From Madurella fahalii (lineage: Eukaryota > Ascomycota > Sordariomycetes > Sordariales): a stretch of DNA of 64,000 nt. Shown in pieces: positions 12,201 to 23,838 of the stretch (position 1 is the stretch's first letter; every line of letters begins with the position of its first letter). Made by a program: the position numbers and the translations under genes. The notes beneath the pieces were generated by a model. It saw nothing but the letters and a program-made list of their open reading frames with translations, was not told where the DNA came from and searched no databases. The stretch spans positions 2,232,001 to 2,296,000 of the forward strand of contig CM056875.1 in the NCBI GenBank assembly GCA_029876055.1, written 5' to 3'.

Positions 12201-13430
12201 GATTAACCCTCCACCGCACCTGGCCCCAGGACGATCAAACCCGCCCGACAAGTAGCATGCCACGTGCCGCTTTTGGCAGCTTCTTCCACAGAGATGCTGC
12301 GTTGTCTCACTATGGAGAACATGTCAGCTAGGGACAGGCCAGCCCCCTGCCCATTCCGGGGAGCGACCTATTTGCTCAGGCCTCCTGCGGAAAGACCAAG
12401 AGTGGGGGGAGGAAAGAGGGGGGAAGGCGGGTGGGACAACCAATTCCTTTAAAGACGTGTTGATGGCCAGACGACTTCGAGTCCAGATCCTCCAAGGTAT
12501 CCTTCTGCCTTCCAAAGACTAGCCAGCCCCCCCGCCCATCCTGTAGCCAGGTTAGAAACATCGCCTCCTCTTCTACCCTTCTTTGGGGTCAAGAACAAAC
12601 CTTTGACGGATTTTTCTTTTTGCGTACCCGGCCTCCGAGACCAACCAAATAACAGTCCATACCACTTCAGAGTATGTTGCGTAACGAACCGTGCGGGGGT
12701 GCCGTTGGGCTAATATCCAAGTCCCTCAGATATGGCACGCACTTGCCCGCCATCCTTGCTCGGATCGTTGAGAAAGCCGAACCCTAAACCCGTGCCTAGC
12801 CCTCCTACTCCTAACCCTCCAGAGCCTCCATATTAGGTCTTGGAAACGCAAGACTCTTATAGAGCCGGGGTCTGGGGGGGGGGGGGGGGGATATTGGGTA
12901 CAAAGGACCCGGCAACTGTATTGTGACGAGCGGATCGACCGATCCCTGATCGACGACGGCCCGAACCGCGGGTGGCGTCATTTTGGCATATAACGCGACC
13001 GCGTGATGGGTGGAGACGAGGACGGGTTCTAGTGTGGTCTTGGGCAACTCGCCGCCGAGAAGGAAGAGGTGGCTCTAAGGGGTAGAATGAGGGTAGACAG
13101 GGCAGTGAGTCGGTGCATGCAGGTCGGCTTGTTCAAAGGGAGCGCATCATGCGCAGGCGAAGGTGTTGCCATCAACAGATTGCCGTAGGAGGTGAGGTGG
13201 ACTAATCATTGGTTTCCGTGTTATCTGTGGGGATTACTGTTGGTATTAATGCTTGTGTAGCCGAAGGAATATACCGGGAGTACACAGGCAAGAAGAGGGA
13301 CACATCCTTCTCTGTTTCAAGTGCGTCGCGAAGGCCGGTGCGATAAGATGCGTGCAGTGTAAAACAAGTGGGTGATTGGGGCTTCTCCGACCTCAGCCAA
13401 CCGTGATCCCTTCAGAAACATTGCGTAAGG
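9229..13430. other. 4.2-kb gene-free region
   Basis: No gene I can support. Open frames on both strands (for example 10026-10870, 10936-11466) overlap each other and have no motifs or consistent exon signals. The base composition is not AT-rich, so this is not a RIP-degraded repeat block. A G17 tract lies at 12874-12890. Confidence 0.55.
12874..12890. repeat. Poly-G tract (G17)
   Basis: Seventeen consecutive G, directly readable; just upstream lies a further GGGG (12867-12870). A candidate G-quadruplex and a likely length-variable site. Confidence 0.9.
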
Positions 13431-14255
13431 CTATTTGTGCTCAGTGATAAAGGCTGCCAGGTCGTCCTCCCTGATCATGAGTATCTGCCTCCTTGCCAAC
13501 GCAGAGGTCACGCAGGTCGTGCCGTTCATGAAAGCACACCACAGCTTCTGGACGACGTTGTCTGCGGTCGGAAGTACCAGGTGGCGCACCTCGGCATCCT
13601 GTGGCGTGCTTGTGATTAGGAGTCTTTGGGCGGCTGGGAACATGTCGATGATGTGGAAGAGACAGCCAAAGACCTGGTCCGACTCGTAGAGGCTCAGATG
13701 CAACTCCTCAAAGGCACAAGCGATGTGCCGGACACGCCGCGTATCTTCCTTGCGGAGGAAATAGACCATAGGCGCGTTGAAGCCATACTGATCGTAGGGT
13801 TCCAGCTCGCCTAGCAGAAGCAGTGCGTCGAGGTCGAAGTTGAACCACACGCGCGCCTCGCTACTGGAGGGCAGCACACCGGTCTCGGGGCCAGCGAGCC
13901 GAGGCGGAATCTTCCAGGAAAAGGCGGGCTGATAATGCCGGAGCGCAAGGTTGCGGGATTCGTGGTTTACATGTAGCAGCACTGGCACTGAGCGTTTCTT
14001 CGGTCGCCGAGCCAGCTGGGCGCGCTTTTCGTCTTTGAAGCGCGATTCGAAGCAGGCGGCTAGGACGATGCGGGGCTGGATGAGGTTCTCCCAGATCTTG
14101 AGCCGGAGCTCAGTTGGAAGCGCGCCGAAGCAGGTAAATGCGCGCGTTGTCGACGATGCCTGAGCGTCGCCATCATTCCCGCCGTCGTGGACAATCTGGA
14201 ATTCGAGCCAGAACTCGGTCTTTTCGTCCTGCTGGTCGTACCATGATCTTAACAT
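13431..14255 (-). CDS. 2EXR-domain (F-box-like) protein
   Basis: Intronless frame of 274 aa from the ATG at 14255. The N-terminal part contains FTCFGALPTELRLKIW, the start of the 2EXR domain, a large Pezizomycotina family whose first helices resemble an F-box. It continues with HVNHESRNLALRHY and WFNFDLDALLL, both typical of 2EXR proteins in that order. The function of the family is not established; a role in protein-protein contacts or ubiquitin ligase recruitment is only inferred. An upstream in-frame ATG at 14372 would add 39 residues of low complexity; I prefer 14255 because the conserved part begins soon after it. The gene stands alone in a gene-poor stretch, as members of this variable family often do. 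Confidence 0.8.
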   Translation of the reverse strand: MLRSWYDQQDEKTEFWLEFQIVHDGGNDGDAQASSTTRAFTCFGALPTELRLKIWENLIQPRIVLAACFESRFKDEKRAQLARRPKKRSVPVLLHVNHESRNLALRHYQPAFSWKIPPRLAGPETGVLPSSSEARVWFNFDLDALLLLGELEPYDQYGFNAPMVYFLRKEDTRRVRHIACAFEELHLSLYESDQVFGCLFHIIDMFPAAQRLLITSTPQDAEVRHLVLPTADNVVQKLWCAFMNGTTCVTSALARRQILMIREDDLAAFITEHK

Positions 14256-17200
14256 ATTTCCTGATGATGCTCGGCTTGTTCTATGTGTCAAAGATGGGCT
14301 GAGAAAACCGTTGGGCCCGGCACAAGCGACTTCACCGCCAAATCTCGGGCGGGAGATGAAGGGGAGCGCCACGAAGCTTGACTTGATGACCTGATCCGTT
14401 TCATGACGGCTAGCTACACTACCTAACTCTCTTGGGGTACATTATCTCGCTCCTTCTCCACCCCGGCAGTTACGCAACCATCTGGCACAAGAGAGCTTCG
14501 GTGCTGTCGTCTGTTGCTTCCCTAACACAGCACCATTTGTCCAATTTGGCAAGCTTGCCTCTCGCGTCTGTCCAAGCCAAGCTGAGGTAAGGCTTGACAG
14601 ACGAGCCCGGGAGGTCCGAGCCACGCCCGCGAATGCCGGTACTCTGCTTATCTCGGCATGCAGGCCACGGATTATGTATTCACCAGCGTTTCCATTTGCA
14701 GCCAGAACACAGCGTGACATTATCGTGCCTTGGATGGCTCTCAATTGCGACGACGGCCCTCCCATGCAAAGTACTGTAGCTGATCGACAGAATATCCCGA
14801 AGCAGAGCCTCAACTACCTGTCGTGACTACAGTGCATCTCCACATGGCGCCCTCCGACCTACCCGTCTTTAGAGAACGCTTGTCAATGGCCAGAGCGTCA
14901 GCCGCGCGAAATATCCAAGCCTTGCATCACGGCAACGGCTGGCCGCCGAGCTCTCGAAATAAGCCAAGCCGGTTCCCGGCGAGGATGCGGTCGGCATCCT
15001 GGTAGAGCCTCAACCTGCCTTGGCGGGAGGTGAAAACTAGGACGTAATCCGATCTCGAGAAGTGGGACCGTTCGGACGGCAGAGGTTGGAATTCGTACAC
15101 GCAAAAGAGCGCTAGTCAGACCAGAGATTGCGGGCGGACGGAGGCTAAAACAGCGGGAGAGAGGGTACACACCTTGCTTCGGGAGATAGACCATCCCAAG
15201 TCCCATTCCCGTCGCCCCGAAGTGAGTCCGGAGTCGGAGGAGCAAACGGCTGGCCTGCCAGGAACCCTGGGAATCAAAACACAATGATCTTCCCTAGGGT
15301 TCTGTGTCATGCACCAACCAACTCAGAGCTGTCGTCAGTGGCTTTGCGGGGGATTTCTTGGCAGGTTTGACACTGTTCGGCAGGTTTGGCAGCGCCAATT
15401 CATCTACCCCAGGTTTTGGAGCCGGAGCCGCTTTCTGGAGCAACAACCAAGCTGAAATTTGGAAACAGCACAAGGGCCCTTCTGGTGGATACAGTGCTTC
15501 TCTCATTATGTGCACTACCCATACACGGCGCATAACCATCCCTCTATTGGCCGGGGTGGAAAACGGCCGTGAGCGAGCCGAGATCTACACTACGCTCCAA
15601 AGTCCCCTCTTCTGTCCTTTGATCCGAGCCGCTGTCCTGGGCTCTTGCCGACTCGCGCCGGATGGAGCTTAAGGACCCCAGGGAGCAAGTTGCCTGTAGT
15701 CCGCAAAATGGGCGATACCGAGGTCACACAAGTCAATATGTTATCTATTAAAAGTGGTGCTAGATCGAGCCCGGCATGCCGCTTTGGAAAATTGTTTGTG
15801 TATATCTTGTGCTTTCCCAGCCCGCGAGCCAACCGATCGTCTCGATGTCGTGGAAGGATTCCGAGTCGACCTTCGCAGTGCTGGCCCCACATATCCGTTC
15901 GGCCGGGAGAAATTAGATGCTAGTGGGACGCCATCCTTATCGGCTTGGCCTGCACCTGCCCACTAGTAGTTCCTGAGACATTCACATGCTTCATTCCCCC
16001 GCGTCTTCCAGCGCGGGGTGCCGGCGTCTCGCTCGAGTTCATCTCAACTTCAGCTCGGATTCAATAGAATCGCCGTCGCCTCGCGCCTCGATCAGTCATC
16101 ATTGCGATTCAATTCTGTGTATGTGCTTGCCCACCTCAATTTCTCTCACCTTGTGGTTCGAAGCAACATACGACAATACCCTCCAACAGAACGCAAAGTG
16201 CGCAGGGCTGGACATTCTGTACATACACGTACAATACTGTAGGAAGCCGAGCAGAATCCCCAGGTGACCCCACCCTACCTACTGGAATCGTCTGGACGCT
16301 GCCGAGTAATCTGCGCAGCGTCATCACGACACTGTATGGGCTTGGCCTCGACCAGGCTTTGAGTTCAGTGTTAGATCCGCGTGCATGCACAGTGTGCAGC
16401 GCCGCTTGCCGGTGCCCCTGTCGCATTTTTAGGAGCCAGCATCCGCCGCCCAACCACAGCACATCCTCTTGTCCGAACGAACGACCCAGCCAGACTGGAC
16501 AAAGAACGCCTCGGCCGACCATACCGTAGCATTTCTCCCTTGCGAGGAATCTGCGGGCCCCAATATCTTTTAGCTTTACGAGGCCTTGCAGGTGGCTGCA
16601 GACGGGGAGGCGCGCCGTCTTTGCGCGTTGCCAGCGTCACTTGGGATCAGCAAACCCGGTTGCCGTGGTGGGGTCTCTAACGTCATTTCACCTTGACACG
16701 CATCCCGCCGCACAGTCCGCGAACTTGTGACGCATCTACGACCCAAGTCACCCAGCGCTGTCGAGCGTGGCCATAATCCGGGGTAGGTTGATCGAAGGCT
16801 GGTATTGGCTCCATCCGTGTCTTGTGCAGGCATAGCCGCCACCGGGCGAGCTGGCCAGATGACCATTGTCGACAGTCGCTAACAGGCACCCGCGGCTGAA
16901 ATAAGAGTAGCAGTAGACCACGAGAACGGCGAGGCCAGGTATATTCTTAAGAGGCGCTCGCAACAAGCTTTTCCAGCATCCTCACCTCCAATATTCGCGC
17001 GCAGCCCCGCGCCTCTGTCCACTCTGTTGACCCTACCTCAAACTGCGTTGCACAAGAGACGCGGCTCTGGTTCGGTACGAAATTGCCGCAGGTAGCAGTT
17101 GGCCCTGTCCTCTTTTCCAGTACGTTGCAACTCTGCTCTCTTTTCTCCCGGACAGGATGTGGCTCGGCAGATTAGCACAGCGGCGCATCCATATTGAGCG

Positions 17201-17760
17201 TTCGGGCTTGCGGAGGAGGTTCACCAAATCCACTACGGCATGCCGTGTCCAATCACCCATGCTTCCCTCCCCCTGCGCCTAAAGCAGCCCACATGCCTTC
17301 GGCCTCGCCTCGCCCCGTCTGGTCTCACAGGCCCTCGCACGCTGCGCCGGCGCATGTCCCGGGAGCTCCACATGCACATGGCAGGCATCCACGGGCCCTG
17401 GCATCCCAGGCAGCCCGTAGCTCTTCCTCCTCCGTCGGCGTGGGCCTAGATGAGCATGACGGTTCCACCTTGTCATTCCCATCACCCTCCTCTCCCTTCT
17501 CGTCCCCGAACTTCCCGCCGCCTTGGCTTATATTCCCGAGTCTATCCCGGCCGAGTACCGGTAGCGCCCTCCTCTCTCCTGATATCCTTCCCTTCACCCT
17601 TTTTTTTTTTATACTTCTGGACATAGCATTTCAAGTGGAATGCCACCGTACTGTCTCCAGGACTGCCACTACTTCTACCGCACAGCGCTGCGCGGCCTGA
17701 GCATCAGCACCTCCGTCTCGCCTCTATACGCTTGACACGCGTTGAGCCCAGCTGACGAGA
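14256..17760. other. 3.5-kb divergent intergenic region
   Basis: Lies between the starts of the 2EXR gene (-) and the carnitine acetyltransferase gene (+). No supportable gene. The last 500 bp before 17761 are pyrimidine-rich, with a T10 run near 17600, which suits a promoter and 5' leader of the acetyltransferase. The open frame at 17194-17700 is Pro/Ser-rich and looks like leader sequence. Confidence 0.5.
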
Positions 17761-20635
17761 ATGCCTACACAAGTCCGCATCTTCACCTCGCCCAGGTCCC
17801 TTGGTGAGACCCTTGCCAACCCCGTCCAGCCACCCGCCGTCCCCCGCTCCGTGCCCGAATACCCTGAGTACCAAGAGGTCCCAAAGCCAACCATCAGCCC
17901 GGCACTCAAGGCTCGTCAGTACGCCATGTCGGCTTCCCAGGACGAAGAACCCAAAGGGGGTGTCACATATGCTCACCAAGATCACCTGCCAAAGCTGCCT
18001 ATCCCGGATCTTGAACGCACCTGCGAGAGATATCTCACCGCGCTCCGGCCGCTTCAGTCACCCAGGGAACACGCCGAAACGAGACATGCCGTGCAAGAGT
18101 TCCTCAGAGGCGAGGGTCCAGAGCTGAATGAGAAGCTGAAGAAGTATGCCGAAGGACGCACTAGCTACATCGAGCAGTTCTGTAGGTCGCCCTTTATACG
18201 ATCCCACGCGTAGTTTCATCGGGCTTATACCGTTTGATAGGGTACGACTCATACCTCAACTTTGACAACCCGGTTGTCCTCAACTTGAATCCCTTCTTTC
18301 TGCTTGAAGATGACCCGACTCCTGCCCGGAACAACCAGGTCACGCGGGCTGCGTCGCTGGCGGTGTCCGCTTTAGAGTTTGTTAGGGCTGTGCGCAAAGA
18401 GGAGCTCCCGCCTGACACGGTCAGGGGCACTCCTCTGTGCATGTATCAGTACTCACGCCTCTTCGGAACCGCTCGTGTCCCGACCGATGCTGGATGCCAA
18501 ATTGAGCAGGACCCAGATTCGAAGCACATCATTGTCATGTGCCATGGGCAGTTCTACTGGTTTGACGTCTTAGACGACAACTCGGACCTGATCATGACGG
18601 AGAAGGATATCGCTGTCAATTTGCAGACCATCATTGACGATGCCGCGCAAACCCCGATCCAGGAAGCTGCAAAAGGTGCGCTGGGTGTTCTCAGCACCGA
18701 GAATAGGAAGGTCTGGTCCGGACTGAGAGATGTCTTGATGAGAGAGCCGGGCTCAAATAATGCCGATTGCCTGAGCATCGTCGATACCGCCCTCTTCGTG
18801 ATCTGCCTGGACTACACGGAGCCAGCTACCGCGGCGGCGCTCTGCCAGAATATGCTCTGCGGCACTAGTGAGATCGAAAAGGGTGTCCAGATCGGGACTT
18901 GTACGAACCGGTGGTACGACAAGCTGCAGATCATTGTGTGCAAAAACGGGAGCGCCGGTATCAACTTTGAGCACACCGGCGTCGACGGCCATACGGTGCT
19001 GCGCTTTGCGAGCGACGTCTACACCGACACCATTCTGAGGTTCGCCAGGACCATCAATGGCAAGGCTCCGACGTTGTGGGCGTCGACCAGCCCAGACCCG
19101 TCCAAGCGAGACCCGGAGAGCTTCGGCGACGTGAACACGACCCCACACAAGCTCGAGTGGGATATGATCCCCGAGCTTAGGATCGCTGTACGGTTCGCCG
19201 AGACCAGGTTAGCGGATCTGATCGAACAGAACGAGTTTCAATGCCTCGACTTTGGCGCGTACGGCAAGAATTTTATCACGTCGATGGGTTTCTCCCCCGA
19301 TGCCTTCGTGCAGATGGCATTCCAGGCTGCCTACTACGGCCTGTACGGCCGGGTCGAGTGCACCTACGAGCCGGCCATGACCAAGATGTTCCTGCACGGG
19401 CGGACGGACGCGATCCGCACGGTGTCGGAAGAATCGGTCAACTTTGTGCAGACGTTCTGGGCGGATAACCCAGCGGAGCAGAAGATCGAGGCGCTCCGGA
19501 AAGCCTGCGAGCGGCACGTCAGCACCACGCGGGACTGCGCCAAGGCCCAGGGGTGCGACAGACACCTCTACGCGCTGTTCTGCCTCTGGCAGCGGACGGT
19601 GGACGAGGAGATGGGCTACGGCATGAGCACCGCCACGAGCAGCAACGGCTACTCGAGCCCCGTTGACGCAATGTCTGACCGCGGCGGCGCGGTCTCACCC
19701 GTCGTGGGCAGCCCGGAAGAGCCGTCGGCCTATCTCATGGACGGCGAGCGCCGCAGGTCCCCTCCGCCAATCACCACCCGGGAAAGAGGCGACAGCACCA
19801 CGTCCCGCAGCAGCCGCGGCAGCAGGGGGCTGGACAGCACCCACGGCAACGGAAACGGCCACCACCTCCCGCTCATCTTTGCGGACCCCGGCTGGGACAA
19901 GCTCAACACCACGATCCTGTCGACGTCCAACTGCGGAAACCCCTCGCTCCGGCAGTTTGGGTTTGGGCCCGTGTCGGGCGACGGATTCGGCATTGGGTAC
20001 ATCATCAAGGACGACCGCATCTCGATCTGCGTATCGTCGAGGCACAGGCAGACGAGGAGGTTCGTAGACACGCTGGAGAGTTACCTGCTCGAGATCAGGC
20101 GGATCCTGAGGATCACGGCGGGGAACAGGCCCACGATTGCCGTGAAGCAGACGAGGGCGAGGGAGATTGACTCGATCCGGGTCGCTGGTGCTGGGAAGAG
20201 CGGGGTCAACGGCGTGAATGGGGTCGGTGGTGGTGCGTCGAAGAGCGTGACCAAGTCGAAACTGCGGGGGAGGTTGATCACGGGGGGTCTTGACGGGGTT
20301 GGGAGGCAGAAGAGCGGGCTGAGCATGAATGGGGAACGGGGCAGCGTCAGCGTGTCGAGTCCGACGGATGAGAGCTTGGCCATGAGCGAGGATGACGAGT
20401 TGGGGGGGTGTAAGTTTTCCCTTTTCTTCCCCACGTTTTGCCGTGACGGTGCGATGGGGGTATACTGACAAGCACAAATACAATAGATGGGTTTTTTGAT
20501 GCCGGCATGCTGCTGCAGGCGCTCAAGGCCCGGGGCGAGGGGCACGAGAACGGCGAGACGAAGACGTCGGAGAGGGCAGCCGTGCAGGCGAGGAGGAGGG
20601 AGGTGGGGAAGAAATTGAGGCTAATTGATTACTGA
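17761..20635 (+). CDS. facC: Carnitine acetyltransferase, cytosolic FacC/Yat2 type
   Basis: Transfers acetyl groups between CoA and carnitine, so that acetyl units from acetate or fatty acids can cross into mitochondria. Exons 17761-18181, 18241-20409 and 20487-20635 give 912 aa in phase; intron 1 joins IEQF/WYDSYLNFDNPVVLN. The choline/carnitine acyltransferase fold covers most of the protein: LPKLPIPDLERTCERYL near the N-terminus, catalytic His385 in FEHTGVDGHT, and the C-terminal STSNCGNPSLRQFGFGPV with the conserved S-T-S block. There is no clear mitochondrial presequence and no C-terminal peroxisomal tripeptide (it ends LRLIDY), which fits FacC rather than AcuJ. A Ser/Gly/Arg-rich insert lies before the STS block (about 19620-19870), and a Gly/Lys/Ser-rich extension follows the core. 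The facC/Yat2 assignment is by family memory. Confidence 0.9.
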
Positions 20636-21205
20636 GTGCCGTGGGGAAGGGGTGAGGTGTGATGTAGGTGTTTTGTTGCTATACCTCGTCGTTTGGCTTC
20701 AACGTTTTGGCTTTGCCAGCACACACTTGGATGATATCATGGGGTTGGATCATCGTGATTTGTTTACTTGATAGCGTCTAAGTCGGATGTACTCGACTGT
20801 TCATTTTTATGTAGTTCTGAAAGTCGACAGTTTTGAGATAAATCGGCTCGTTGCAGGTCAACCGATCAAATGTCGATCCATTACTGAGTTTCTACTCGGT
20901 AGTTGATATCTAAGTAGCTTAAGTATATACAAGAATGATTCGGTATGTAGCAGTGCGATGCTGTAATCGACTCTGTCCTCCGCTCTACGCTATGCTATAC
21001 ACTCGAGGCCGTGCCCCGACCTCCCATTTCGCTCCAAGAAAAACTTTTGTGCCAGAAATGGCTAATACAAAGGAGACCATGCGGGTCTAACTAAAATCGG
21101 GTATAATATATAGACAAGAAAGAAAGAGAAAAAAAAAGGGTAAGTAAAGATGCGCAGACGCAGTCCAAGTACAATATGTACTTTCACCATCGACGAGGAG
21201 AATAA
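20636..21205. other. Convergent intergenic region
   Basis: 570 bp between two convergent stops. AT-richer than its flanks, as expected of 3' UTR and polyadenylation sequence; a purine-rich A tract lies near 21121-21140. No gene seen. Confidence 0.6.
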
Positions 21206-23019
21206 TCAAGGCAACTCAGCCGGCTCGCCCTGCATCTTTTTTGTTGTTGTCGTCGTCGTTGTCGCTGTCGTCATCGTCGGACTACCGCCTTCAAGCTCTT
21301 GAGGGGGGTTCTGCTTGGCCGCTTGCACTCCTTCCCCTGCCATCTGCTTCTGTGCTTGCTGCTGTTCCCGCACGGCCGGCGAGTAGGGGATGATGGGCCG
21401 CCCGTTCACGATGGATGGCGACGACGTCGACGACAGGGATTCCGTCCGGTACCGCTGCTGCCAGGAACCCATCCCCGGTTGGAGAATCAGCGGCACCACC
21501 CCTGCTCCATTGCCGCCGCTGTTGCTTGGGTGGTCGGCGGGCTGCGAGCTGAGTGCCGAGGCCGGCGTGACGGGACTCGCATTGCGGACGGATTGCGGGG
21601 TGGATGTGTCGGCTCGGTCGGGGGGAGTTACTATCCAGGGCTGGTCTTGCGATTGTTGTTGATATTGATGTTGCTGTTGCTGTTGTTGTTGTTGGTAGGT
21701 GTGGTAGACCGGTGGGATTGGCTGCGGGGAGGGGGTTGACATTGGGGATGGGTGATAGTCCGCATAGTTGCTGGTTAGTGGGCCGCCGAAAGAACTACTA
21801 GTTTTGCCTGCTGCGGAACTGGCGACGGCTGCGGCTGCGGCTGCGCCGTAGGTTTGGGCGGCAAACTGATGAGATTGAGCCGGCGATGGCGGGGTTTGTG
21901 AAGAATAGGGGGAAGACTGGGCGAAGTGAGCCGCCGGGGGTTGAGGTTGGAAAGGTGGCTCGGACATGGGATGTTGATTCTGCCCGCTTGGAGCATCGGC
22001 TTGGAGTGCTTGGAGATGCCTCTGCTGCCGCTGGCGGAGGAAGACGGCGCCAAAAATGATCAGCGTGAGGAGTGCCACGCCCCCTAATACGCCTCCTACG
22101 ATGGCACCCGCGGGGGTTGCCGGCGCCGGCGCTGGAGCGGCTACGAGATCCGTTGAGGAGGAAGTCGCGGCGTTGGCACGAGCAGAGTCGCTTGTGGTAG
22201 ACGTGGCCGTGGTGGAGGACGCCGTGTCGGGAGAAACGGTGTCAGACGAAGACGTGGTCGATGTAAGCGAGGATGATGCCTTGGTAGACCTGCGAGAAGT
22301 ACTCGACCTGGTCGAAGATGAGGCGGTGGGCTTGATGACAGTCGAAACCATAGTCCTGCTTTTCTGACCGCGGTAAGTCGTCTGGGCGCTCTGGACCCTC
22401 GCGATCCTGCGCGTAGCGCAGTAGTAGTCGGTAACTCCCAGCGGAAAGGCTACGGTGTTGCAAAACTTTGCTGAACCCGTACTGTTGCGGACGTTAGTAT
22501 CTTTCATAGGGAGCTGGCCGGGATCTCCTAGAAGCTTACCATTTCAGCGTGAGGCTGTCCGCCTGGCAATCCTTGTCACAGGACTTCTTCATGTCTGCAC
22601 TGTCGATGCAGGATACCCGGAATGCGCAATCTGTGCCATCACAGCAGCCGGCCGCGCCGGGAACCTTGCGGGAGGATGGGATGAAGGCACATCGCAACTT
22701 AGACCCAACACAGGTATATGCCGCACCTTTACACTGTTGTTAGTACTACGCGCTATTTCTCTGGTATGAGGCCTCACGCACTTGATCTCCCGCTCACGAA
22801 CCCGCAGGTGTTGTCTGGGGCCATGATGTATGTCGCCCCCAGGTTGTTTTGGCGTCGCAAGACCTCGTGAACGTCAGGAGGCGCCGTCGGCATCGGCGTC
22901 CAGCCATCTTCTTGGATAGCATAGATGTCGTCCGTCGGGCTTGGGCCGGGAAAGGCGAGGGCCCGGACAGAGGCGCCGAAGAGGACAACCCTAACGAACA
23001 CACAGAGGCCCATGATCAC
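21206..23019 (-). CDS. Type I single-pass membrane protein, Ser/Thr-rich
   Basis: Three exons (22782-23019, 22540-22726, 22481 down to 21206) give 566 aa in phase. Residues 1-22 form a signal peptide ending around SVRALA. The extracellular part has a Cys-rich region split across introns (TCGFVSGRSSAAYTC, then CC, CxxDC and YYCATR), then a Ser/Thr-rich stalk likely to be O-mannosylated. One membrane helix at about 266-290 (GAIVGGVLGGVALLTLIIFG) is followed by a basic RQRQQR stop-transfer. The cytoplasmic tail is Pro/Gln/Ser-rich with a Gln run. This layout resembles fungal cell-wall sensor-like proteins, but I see no WSC domain, so a sensor role is only a possibility. The gene is divergent from rad57 and convergent with the acetyltransferase. 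Confidence 0.82.
21651..21700. repeat. Trinucleotide (CAG/CAA) repeat encoding a Gln run
   Basis: Imperfect TTG/CTG repeat on the + strand, read on the - strand as Gln codons in the cytoplasmic tail of the membrane protein. Mixed CAG and CAA codons suggest selection on the Gln run rather than pure slippage. Confidence 0.85.
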
Positions 23020-23838
23020 CAGCAGCCGGAAGATATGCCGAAACCGCGGTTGTTGGTGAAGATTATCGAGATTAACGAGCGTACATTACACAACAGATCT
23101 CACAAAGCAGAAAATAAACTAGAAACCTCCCCAAGGGAGAGGACCAAGAGCGGGAGGCCCCGAGAGTAATAGGAAACATTCCATGGGCATCCCGCGCGTA
23201 GGTTGCTAAATACGGCCAGGCAGACGGGTCGACAGGACAGGGGTCCTGACACAGTAGGTGCAGGCATCGAGGGTGTAGTCAGTACCTGTTCGGGCCTGGC
23301 GCGCGTAGTCATGGACGAGGACGGGGTCAGGAACCAAGGCCCGCAGTCGATCTTGTGCGAAGCGAAGCGCTGCGCTGACCCGAGAAACCCTGCGCGCGGC
23401 ATAACAGAAGTGCAGGGGCGGAGCAGTGTAAGTGGAAATGACGGACCGGAAGTGTTGGGGTTGTGCCTCTGTTGTGCAGCCAAACATGAGGTTGCTGCCG
23501 CTCTCTCGCGTCTTCCGCACCGCCCATGGGCACCCAACTCTGCCGGGATCCCTGCAGTGATCCTTCGATTTAATTTCCCCACAGGAAAAAAAAGGCACGA
23601 ACCCCTGCCAAGGCTGACCGTCGTTTCTCCCGCGGCGGACAAACGATAGGTCCGTCTTGGAAGGGTACCCTGCGACCGGTTGCAACGGAAGATCGGCACA
23701 CCAACGGGCAGTCACCGGCGCCTGATCCGTGAAGAGTCCCACATTCGGCGCCGAGGACTTCGGTCGGAAGATCAACTCTGAGGATCTGCACGCAACCGAC
23801 ATCGGGAAAATAAATCCAACCGCGACCGCCGCGTCTCC
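23020..23838. promoter_or_regulatory. Divergent promoter region, membrane protein / rad57
   Basis: 819 bp between two divergent start codons. Overlapping open frames here have no recognisable motifs. No binding site assigned. Confidence 0.5.

Noticed and set aside
12780..12800. CCCTAAACCC telomere-like sequence
   Set aside because: Only about one and a half units; no array, so not a telomere or interstitial telomere tract.
15294..15672. Opposing frames at 15.3-15.6 kb with Gly-rich (+) or Lys/Pro-rich (-) translation
   Set aside because: Both strands open, low complexity, no splice-supported extension.
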